A DNA stretch of 64,000 nt, taken from assembly GCF_003958645.1 (NCBI RefSeq), contig NZ_RXLO01000014.1, positions 1 to 64,000 on the forward strand. Reading direction: 5' to 3'. This DNA is from Chitinophaga rhizosphaerae. Its GTDB lineage: Bacteria; Bacteroidota; Bacteroidia; Chitinophagales; Chitinophagaceae. The notes under the pieces were generated by a model that had not been told where the DNA came from, did not search any database, and saw nothing but the letters and a program-made list of their open reading frames with translations. Positions 57,988 through 64,000 of the stretch are shown here, piece after piece. The translations under genes and the position numbers were made by a program. Within the stretch, counting starts at the first letter, position 1; each line of letters opens with the position of its first letter.

Positions 57988-58821
57988 TTATTTAGGGATA
58001 ATGATCCTTTCATATGTTACGCTGTTGCCACCCCAGTACCCTTTGGCGTTGGAGACGTTCCCCTTTGCGCGGGTTCCCGGCCCGAGGGGGTCTGCCCCTT
58101 TCGCCCAGGCTGCGCCTGCGCTGCGCCAGAAGTCGTACGTATTGTGGTCTACGTTACAGAATTTCAGCCACAAGGTGTCCCCTTTCGCCAGGGCGACCTG
58201 CGGAGCGCCGCTTCGGTCCACTCCTTCTCCCAGTTGCACTTCGATGGTGCCTTTGCCGTGGGTTTCGGAAGACAGCGGGTGCATGCCGGGCAGATAGTCG
58301 CCGCCGTTGCGGGCGGTGAAGTACCGGGCGTAGCCGGTGTTGCTGCCGGTGAGGCGTGCTTTCAGTCCTGTTGGCCCCCACCATGCCGAATCGAGCCGGA
58401 GCCCGTTGGCGGGGATGGTGGTCACGGCGCTGAGGGTTTTCCCTTCCGAAAGGATCGTCAAGGTATAACTTTTACCGTTTTCCCCGCGAAAAGCGTGTTG
58501 CCATTGCGCAGTGTCTGCGGTATACACCCAGAACGGCCGGCCGGCGGCGTCCTTCAACCGGTATTCCCGCAGTGTTTGCGACTGCGGGCCGTTGGAAACG
58601 GTGATAACGGCGCCGTGCACCCATTCCCCGGCATTGCCGGCGGCCGGCGTTCCCGCGAAATAGGCCTGGTCGGCGCTGAGCATGACCATGGGGTAGCCGT
58701 TTTCTTCGATAATGCCTTCCACGACGGGGAGGTTTTCTTCGGTTGACTGTCCTGTCTGTTCCTTTTCACAAGCCGATCCCATCAGATAGAGGAGGATCAG
58801 TGTAACAGATGCCTTTCGCAT
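57988..58821 (-). CDS. DUF4249-like lipoprotein without a TonB receptor partner
   Basis: A 277-residue lipoprotein with lipobox GSACEK at residues 15-20 and an early VEGIIEENGYPMVMLSADQ strand matching DUF4249 proteins; later AVTTIPANGLRLDSAWW and a DFWRSAGAAW segment fit the same family. Unlike the copy at 21.5 kb it has no adjacent receptor. Function unknown. Confidence 0.78.
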   Translation of the reverse strand: MRKASVTLILLYLMGSACEKEQTGQSTEENLPVVEGIIEENGYPMVMLSADQAYFAGTPAAGNAGEWVHGAVITVSNGPQSQTLREYRLKDAAGRPFWVYTADTAQWQHAFRGENGKSYTLTILSEGKTLSAVTTIPANGLRLDSAWWGPTGLKARLTGSNTGYARYFTARNGGDYLPGMHPLSSETHGKGTIEVQLGEGVDRSGAPQVALAKGDTLWLKFCNVDHNTYDFWRSAGAAWAKGADPLGPGTRAKGNVSNAKGYWGGNSVTYERIIIPK

Positions 58822-58913
58822 AAGATTGCAAAAATAAAGGGTTGGGAGGAGAATTACGAATAGGGAAGGTATGAAAGGCGTCTATGGGCCTATAACCGTT
58901 CTCTATGGGGTAT

Positions 58914-58951
58914 AAAAAAAGCATCCCGCCGATACATAGGCGGGATGCTTT
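58914..58951. terminator. terminator between sigma factor and DUF4249 gene
   Basis: Perfect 10-bp stem GCATCCCGCC / GGCGGGATGC with 8-nt loop, flanked by A7 to the left and TTTTA to the right. On the minus strand it ends the primary sigma gene. Confidence 0.9.
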
Positions 58952-58983
58952 TATCCCAGAATCAATTCATTAACAGGTGTCGA

Positions 58984-59841
58984 TTATCCCAAGTAGGATT
59001 TCAGTGCGCCGCTGTAGCGGGCTTTCTGCAGGCGTTTGATAGCCCTTTCCTTGATTTGGCGGATACGTTCCTTCGTCAAATCATACTTCTGTCCTATTTG
59101 TTCGATCGTTGCGCCGTTTTCGCCATCCAGACCAAAGTACGCGTTCACGATTTCCGCTTCGCGGGGGCTCAGGGATTTGAGCACGCGGCGGATTTCTTCC
59201 CGGAGCGAATCCTGCATCACATCATCATCCGTCACATCGCCACCTTCCAGGAGGTCGCCCATGGCTACGTCTTCCGCTTCGTGGACCGGAGCGTCGAGAG
59301 ACATGTGGCGGGTATTGCTCTGGAAGATATTGTTGATCTCCGACTCGGACATTTCCAGGATTTCGGCGAGCTCTTCGGTAGAAGGTTCGCGTTCGTTTTC
59401 CTGTTCGAATGCCATGTAAGCTTTATTCGCTTTGTTGTAAGTGCCTATTTTATTCTGCGGCAGGCGGACCAGGCGGCCTTGCTCTGCCAAAGCCTGCAGG
59501 ATGGACTGGCGGATCCACCATACGGCGTAAGAGATGAATTTGAAACCCTTGGTTTCGTCGAACCGCTGTGCCGCTTTGATCAACCCTAAATTGCCTTCAT
59601 TAATGAGGTCGCTAAGGCTCAAGCCCTGGTGCTGATATTGTTTGGCGACGGATACAACGAACCGGAGGTTCCCGGTCGTCAATCTTTCGAGAGCGCGCTG
59701 GTCCCCCATTTTAATACGTTGGGCCAGTATCGTCTCTTCCTCTGGAGTTAACAAAGGGATCTTCGAGATTTCCTGGAGGTATTTTTCTACCGCCTGCGAA
59801 TCACGATTGGTGATCTGGGTGGCAATTTTAAGTTGCCTCAT
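58984..59841 (-). CDS. rpoD: primary RNA polymerase sigma factor (RpoD/SigA-type)
   Basis: A 285-residue sigma-70 factor. Region 1.2 (SQAVEKYLQEISKIPLLTPEEE), region 2 (NLRFVVSVAKQYQHQGLSLSDLINEGNLGLIKAA in parts, RFDETKGFKFISYAVWWIRQSI in parts), region 3 and region 4 (TIEQIGQKYDLTKERIRQIKERAIKRLQ in parts) are complete, while the long region 1.1 of other phyla is missing, as expected for Bacteroidota. It would recognise the TTG / TAnnTTTG promoters annotated here. Confidence 0.97.
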   Translation of the reverse strand: MRQLKIATQITNRDSQAVEKYLQEISKIPLLTPEEETILAQRIKMGDQRALERLTTGNLRFVVSVAKQYQHQGLSLSDLINEGNLGLIKAAQRFDETKGFKFISYAVWWIRQSILQALAEQGRLVRLPQNKIGTYNKANKAYMAFEQENEREPSTEELAEILEMSESEINNIFQSNTRHMSLDAPVHEAEDVAMGDLLEGGDVTDDDVMQDSLREEIRRVLKSLSPREAEIVNAYFGLDGENGATIEQIGQKYDLTKERIRQIKERAIKRLQKARYSGALKSYLG

Positions 59842-60233
59842 ATGACTAAAAGTATTGGTTTACGAATATTATACTAACAAGCCGAAAGATAATTTTGTTG
59901 TAACATTTAAATGGTATATCTTACACGGTTGCGAAATTAGCCTGCAAAGATCGTGCTAATCCCCCACTCTTCCAAATATCACTGATATGGTTTTGATCTT
60001 GGGTTACGGACCGGGGTAAGATGCCTGTTACGCATTCATTGTCAATGATCAGGCACTTTGTCATAACGGCATTTCTGCTTGTTCACTATAACAAAGTACA
60101 TTGTATAAACGGATTTTAATAGCTTTTTAGTCGCTATTTTCAGGGCTTTATGCAAATTTTAACAATTGGAAAATATCTCAATTCAAATTAACATTCTCTC
60201 TAATTTATTCATCTTCTCATTGCAATTTTTTCA
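59842..60233. other. intergenic region between rpoD and threonine aldolase
   Basis: 392 bp, AT-rich, no gene seen. On the minus strand TATCTTTC (59890-59897 region) is one mismatch from the -7 consensus and could serve rpoD. An inverted repeat GCCTG...CAGGC at 60023-60054 encloses the smaller repeat CATTG-T-CAATG. No clear promoter for the aldolase; TACATTGT near 60098 is a weak candidate. Confidence 0.5.
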
Positions 60234-61250
60234 ATGGATTTCAGAAGCGACACATTCACACAACCCACCCCTCCCATGCTGGAGGCCATGCTAAAAGCCC
60301 AAACGGGCGACGATGTATTCGGAGAAGACCCTTCCGTCCGCGAACTGGAAGCCAGGATGTCAGCCCTTTTTGACATGGAGGCAGCCCTTTACTGCCCTTC
60401 CGGCACCATGAGCAACCAGATCGCCATCAAAGTACACACCCGCCCCGGCGATGAAGTCATCTGCTCTTCCCTCGCCCACGTCTATATTTACGAAGGCGGC
60501 GGCATCGCTTTCAACTCCGGCGCCCAGGCCCGCCCCATCGAAGGCGACCGCGGCATGATCTCCGCCGCCGATGTGGCAGCGGCCGTCAACCCGACAGACG
60601 ATGACCACAAAGCCACCACTTCCCTCGTTTGCCTCGAAAACACCTCCAACCGCGGCGGCGGATGCTGCTATGATTGGGACGAGATCCTCCGCATCCGCGA
60701 AACCTGCAACGAACACAACCTCCGCCTTCACCTCGACGGCGCCCGCCTGTTCAATGCCCTCCTCGCCACCGGCCAACCGGCGGCGGATTACGGACGTACG
60801 TTCGACAGCATCTCCGTTTGCCTTAACAAAGGCCTCGGCTGCCCCATCGGGTCCGTACTGCTCGGCTCCGCCGATTTCATCCGCGAAGCCAAACGCATCC
60901 GCAAAAAACTCGGCGACGGCATGCGGCAGGCCGGGTACATGGCCGCAACCGGCATCTATGCCCTCGATCATCATATCGACCGCCTCGCCGAAGACCACGC
61001 CCATGCCAAAACCATCGCGGCTGCGTTGCTGGAACAGTCGTTCGTCGGGCATATGCTCCCCGTGGAAACGAACATCCTCATTTTTGCCGTGCATGGCGAC
61101 TGGACGCCCGTCAAATTCCGCGATTACCTCGCCAAACACGGCATCCGCGTCATGGCCATCTCCCCCACCCAGGTACGCATCGTCACCCACCTCGGCATCA
61201 CCGCCGACATGGTAAAGCATACCGTGGAAGTGATCCGGTCCATGTCGTGA
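60234..61250 (+). CDS. low-specificity threonine aldolase
   Basis: A 338-residue fold-type-I PLP enzyme that splits L-threonine/allo-threonine into glycine and acetaldehyde. MDFRSDTFTQPTPPMLEAM is the family start; LENTSNRGGG and HLDGARLFNAL (Asp/Arg contacting PLP) are present; the PLP lysine is Lys199 in SVCLNKGLGCPIGSVL. Some relatives act on other beta-hydroxy amino acids, so exact specificity is not fixed. Single gene. Confidence 0.93.
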   Translation: MDFRSDTFTQPTPPMLEAMLKAQTGDDVFGEDPSVRELEARMSALFDMEAALYCPSGTMSNQIAIKVHTRPGDEVICSSLAHVYIYEGGGIAFNSGAQARPIEGDRGMISAADVAAAVNPTDDDHKATTSLVCLENTSNRGGGCCYDWDEILRIRETCNEHNLRLHLDGARLFNALLATGQPAADYGRTFDSISVCLNKGLGCPIGSVLLGSADFIREAKRIRKKLGDGMRQAGYMAATGIYALDHHIDRLAEDHAHAKTIAAALLEQSFVGHMLPVETNILIFAVHGDWTPVKFRDYLAKHGIRVMAISPTQVRIVTHLGITADMVKHTVEVIRSMS

Positions 61251-61273
61251 CGCACGAATAATAAGACCATCGG

Positions 61274-61306
61274 AACGGCCGGCCGGGTGAACCCTGGCCG
61301 GCCGTT
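61274..61306. terminator. GC-rich hairpin after threonine aldolase
   Basis: Perfect 11-bp stem AACGGCCGGCC / GGCCGGCCGTT; the 11-nt loop itself contains GGGT-GA-ACCC. No T run follows on either strand, so it may stop transcription poorly or protect the 3' end. Confidence 0.55.
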
Positions 61307-61314
61307 CGCGTGTT

Positions 61315-61570
61315 AATATTTTTACAACGTAAAAGCGGCGCCCAAACTGGCACCACCGGGGCATCAACCGTTACGATGGCGCCCGGTTTATCGAACACGA
61401 AGGACCGCGGGATGCCGGTGATCCTGTAATCATCGGTGAATCTTTCCAGCCGCCGGCAAACTGTTGCATACTGCCGAGGATGCTGCCGCATCCTTGGCTT
61501 TGATGCCCAGCCGCAAATCCTGCTCGGTATTTTGCGCATAACCCGTCATTTCCAACAAAAACACCAAAAG
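61315..61570 (-). pseudogene. remnant of a thioredoxin/TlpA-like gene
   Basis: On the minus strand one frame reads a possible signal-peptide end (LVFLLEMTGYAQ) followed by NTEQDLRLGIKAKDAAA, and another frame reads DDYRITGIPRSFVFDKPGAI and VTVDAP, the cis-proline (GIP) and following strand of TlpA/thioredoxin-like proteins. The two pieces are in different frames and the catalytic CxxC part is missing, so the gene appears deleted and frameshifted. The identification rests on the short GIPRSFVFDK-type match. Confidence 0.5.
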
Positions 61571-61758
61571 CTATCTTGTATTGGGCGCTAACTGCGTATT
61601 ATTTTGCGGATTCCCGGCATTTTTTTCACATAGAACGCGTTTCAACACCTATCTTGAAAAGAAAATCGGCCGATCGGGGCAAATATGCCCCTGAAATTCG
61701 GAATACATCCGATATTCAATATTTTTGCATGCCTAAAACGACATAGCCTGATAATCTG

Positions 61759-64000
61759 ATGGAACTTTCGAAGAACTATATGCCTGCTTCGGCAGAAGAC
61801 AAATGGTACCAATACTGGATGGACAAACAGTATTTCCGTTCCGTACCGGACGGCCGTCCTCCCTTTACGATCGTGATCCCCCCGCCGAACGTAACCGGGG
61901 TGTTGCACATGGGCCATACCCTGAACGAAACCGTGCAGGACATTCTTACCCGCCACGCCCGTATGAGCGGCTATAACGCTTGCTGGGTGCCGGGTTCCGA
62001 CCACGCGTCCATCGCCACGGAAACCAAGGTGGTGAACATGCTGAAAGAAGAGAAAGGTATAGAGAAGAGCCAGCTCACCCGCCAGGAATTCCTCAAACAC
62101 GCTTACGAGTGGAAGGAAAAATATGGCGGCATCATTTACCACCAGATCCGCAAACTGGGCTGTTCGGTAGACTGGGACCGGGTGACTTTCACCATGGACC
62201 AGCACTATTACGACGCGGTGATCAGGGTGTTCGTGGACCTTTACGGCAAAGGCCTCATCTACCGCGGCGCCCGCATGATCAACTGGGACCCCAAGGCTAA
62301 AACCGCCCTTTCCGACGAGGAAGTGGAATATAAAGAGATCAACGGCAAGCTCTACCACGTGAAATACGCCGTGGTGAACGCCGCCGGCGAAGCTACCGGA
62401 GAATTCATCACCATCGCCACCCAGCGCCCGGAAACCATCATGGGCGATACCGCGATCTGCGTAAACCCGGACGATGCGCGCTATGCCCATCTGAAAGGCC
62501 ACTTCGCCGTGGTGCCCCTGGTCAACCGGAAAGTGCCCGTGATCTTCGACGAATACGTAGACAAGGAATTCGGTACCGGCGCCCTCAAAGTGACGCCCGC
62601 ACACGATATCAACGACTATAACCTCGGCCTGAAACATAACCTCGAAGTGGTGGACACCCTCAACGACGATGGTACCCTTTCCGCCGCGGCACAGGTGTTC
62701 GTTGGCGAAGACCGCTTCCGCGCCCGCAAGAAAGTGGTGGCCGCCCTCCACGAACAAGGCCTCCTTGTAAAAGAGCAGGAATACACCACCCGCCTGGGCT
62801 ACAGCCAGCGCAACCCGGACACCGTCGTGGAACCGAAAATCTCCACGCAGTGGTTCGTGAAAATGTCCGAACTCGCCAAACCCGCACTGGATGCGGTTGT
62901 TAGCGGAGAAGTGCGCATCCACCCCGGAGACCGCTTCCTCGCAACCTACAAATACTGGATGGAGAACGTGAAGGACTGGTGTATTTCCCGCCAGCTCTGG
63001 TGGGGCCAGCAAATCCCCGCCTGGTACGACGAGCAGGGCCAGTTCGTAGTGGCCGAAACGCTCGAAGCGGCGCTTGGAAAATACGAAGCCACCTATGGCA
63101 GCCGCCCGGCAACGCTGCGCCAGGACGAAGATTGCCTCGATACCTGGTTCTCTTCCTGGCTCTGGCCCATGGAAGTGTTCAACGGCATCAGCGACCCCGG
63201 GAACGACGACATCAACTACTACTACCCCACTTCCGTACTGGTAACGGGTCAGGATATCATCTTCTTCTGGGTGGCGCGCATGATCATGGCCGGCCTGGAA
63301 TACAAGCAGGAGAAGCCCTTCTCCGACGTGTATTTCACGGGCATGGTGCGCGACAAGCTCGGCCGCAAAATGTCCAAATCACTGGGCAATTCTCCCGATC
63401 TGCTCGACCTTATCGAACGCTTCGGGGCGGATGCCGTGCGTTTCGGCATCATGATCGCTTCGCCGGCGGGGAACGACCTGCTGTTCGACGATTCCAGCTG
63501 CGAGCAGGGCCGCTTCTTCAACAACAAGATGTGGAACGCGCTGAAGCTCGTGAAAATGTGGACGCCGTCGGAAAACACCGGCGCGCCCGTTCCCGAATTC
63601 GCCGTGGAATGGATGGAAAGCCGGCTCAACGAAGCACATGCCGAAGTAGAGAAACTCATCAAGGACTTCCGCCTGAGCGAAGCGTTGAAAGTATTGTACA
63701 GCCTCATCTGGGACGATTTCTGCTCCTGGTACCTGGAGTGGATCAAGCCCGGGTTCGAACAGCCGATCGATAAAGGCGTGTATGACAAAACCATCGCGTA
63801 CTTCGAGCAGCTCCTCCAGCTCCTCCACCCCTTCATGCCGTTCGTGACCGAAGAGATCTATCACCTGCTGCGCGACCGCTCCGCGGGCGACGATGTGGTG
63901 ATCAAACAGTTCCAGGCTCCGGGCAGCGTGAACGCCGAGCTGCTGAAAGAAGGCACCCTGGCGCAGGAGGTGATCACCACCATCCGCGACGCCCGCAACA
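61759..64000 (+). CDS. valS: valyl-tRNA synthetase (partial, 3' end beyond window)
   Basis: An open frame from ATG 61759 to the window edge (747 codons, no stop). Class Ia synthetase charging tRNA-Val. HIGH-type motif HMGH at residues 50-53 (PPPNVTGVLHMGHT), the editing domain between about 190 and 330 (TIATQRPETIMGDTA), the NTGALKVTPAHDINDYNLG-like segment and the KMSKS motif at 537-541 (GRKMSKSLGNSPDLLDL) are present. The family is usually about 875-880 residues long, so roughly 130 C-terminal residues are outside. The start MELSKNYMPASAEDKWYQYW is normal. Confidence 0.97.
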   Translation, partial: MELSKNYMPASAEDKWYQYWMDKQYFRSVPDGRPPFTIVIPPPNVTGVLHMGHTLNETVQDILTRHARMSGYNACWVPGSDHASIATETKVVNMLKEEKGIEKSQLTRQEFLKHAYEWKEKYGGIIYHQIRKLGCSVDWDRVTFTMDQHYYDAVIRVFVDLYGKGLIYRGARMINWDPKAKTALSDEEVEYKEINGKLYHVKYAVVNAAGEATGEFITIATQRPETIMGDTAICVNPDDARYAHLKGHFAVVPLVNRKVPVIFDEYVDKEFGTGALKVTPAHDINDYNLGLKHNLEVVDTLNDDGTLSAAAQVFVGEDRFRARKKVVAALHEQGLLVKEQEYTTRLGYSQRNPDTVVEPKISTQWFVKMSELAKPALDAVVSGEVRIHPGDRFLATYKYWMENVKDWCISRQLWWGQQIPAWYDEQGQFVVAETLEAALGKYEATYGSRPATLRQDEDCLDTWFSSWLWPMEVFNGISDPGNDDINYYYPTSVLVTGQDIIFFWVARMIMAGLEYKQEKPFSDVYFTGMVRDKLGRKMSKSLGNSPDLLDLIERFGADAVRFGIMIASPAGNDLLFDDSSCEQGRFFNNKMWNALKLVKMWTPSENTGAPVPEFAVEWMESRLNEAHAEVEKLIKDFRLSEALKVLYSLIWDDFCSWYLEWIKPGFEQPIDKGVYDKTIAYFEQLLQLLHPFMPFVTEEIYHLLRDRSAGDDVVIKQFQAPGSVNAELLKEGTLAQEVITTIRDARN

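Larger units (their letters stand above)
61251..61758. other. intergenic region with a decayed gene, before valS
   Basis: About 510 bp holding a GC-rich hairpin (61274-61306), the remnant of a thioredoxin-like gene on the minus strand (61315-61570) and about 180 bp of leader before valS. No intact gene. Confidence 0.6.

Noticed and set aside
60023..60054. Hairpin upstream of threonine aldolase as a riboswitch
   Set aside because: Only one simple stem with an inner repeat; no aptamer-like conserved core that I can recognise.

Overview
The window is chromosomal DNA from a member of the Bacteroidota, most likely a Chitinophaga-like member of the Chitinophagaceae. Lineage marks are the short primary sigma factor without region 1.1, promoters of the form TTG-N(18-22)-TAnnTTTG, TonB-dependent receptors with carboxypeptidase-like N-terminal domains, the lineage-specific GlmU-like enzyme, the DUF3822/RsmD/CoaD operon and type III arginine decarboxylase. 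Genus placement is inference from gene content and base composition by eye. No prophage, complete insertion sequence, CRISPR array, rRNA or tRNA gene was recognised.

Layout. 0-9.5 kb: envelope biogenesis, with an LptD-like protein on the minus strand facing away from an amidase, a plus-strand MlaD-like protein overlapping an OstA/LptA-like protein, NhaA, and two tandem paralogous small barrel proteins. 9.5-13.5 kb: NAD(P)HX repair enzyme and membrane pyrophosphatase. 13.6-16.1 kb: an unusual trio of an intracellular-looking trypsin-fold protease, a GT-B glycosyltransferase and a small cysteine-containing ORF. 16.1-18.9 kb: an Rrf2 regulator and an NAD(P)-binding oxidoreductase that share an inverted-repeat operator, then an AraC regulator divergent from a small HMA-like protein. 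19.1-23.1 kb: TonB receptor, DUF4249 lipoprotein and barrel protein. 23.2-26.9 kb: fatty acid hydroxylase, then a BlaI/BlaR1 pair under two matched operators. 27-32.3 kb: YajQ, L31 type B, GlmU-like, TpiA, a 2H-phosphoesterase-like protein, acylphosphatase and an XRE regulator.

32.3-42.7 kb is mostly minus strand: C1 peptidase, an ECF sigma/anti-sigma-like/DUF4097-like/DUF2807 operon, an outer-membrane barrel receptor, DUF2167, hemerythrin, Lgt and bacilliredoxin. 42.9-49.8 kb holds Hsp20, an odd membrane protein, arginine decarboxylase, WbqC, an LEA-type lipoprotein, a gene-poor 0.9 kb stretch and a secreted HMA protein. 49.8-57.9 kb is housekeeping: PyrE, NUDIX, methyltransferase, thioesterase-CoaD-RsmD-DUF3822, MATE, TPR, FolB and TrxB. 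58-64 kb holds a DUF4249 lipoprotein, the primary sigma factor, threonine aldolase, a decayed thioredoxin-like gene and the 5' part of valS, which runs off the window.

The most informative regulatory results can be read directly from sequence: a TGTAA-N9-TTACA operator twice in the Rrf2 locus, a TACGA-N6-TCGTA operator twice in the blaI promoter, and several near-perfect Bacteroidota promoters. No fully novel multi-gene defence or secretion system is evident. The protease/glycosyltransferase/small-ORF trio and the BlaR1 homologue with an elaborate C-terminal domain but no beta-lactamase partner are the best candidates for undescribed biology.
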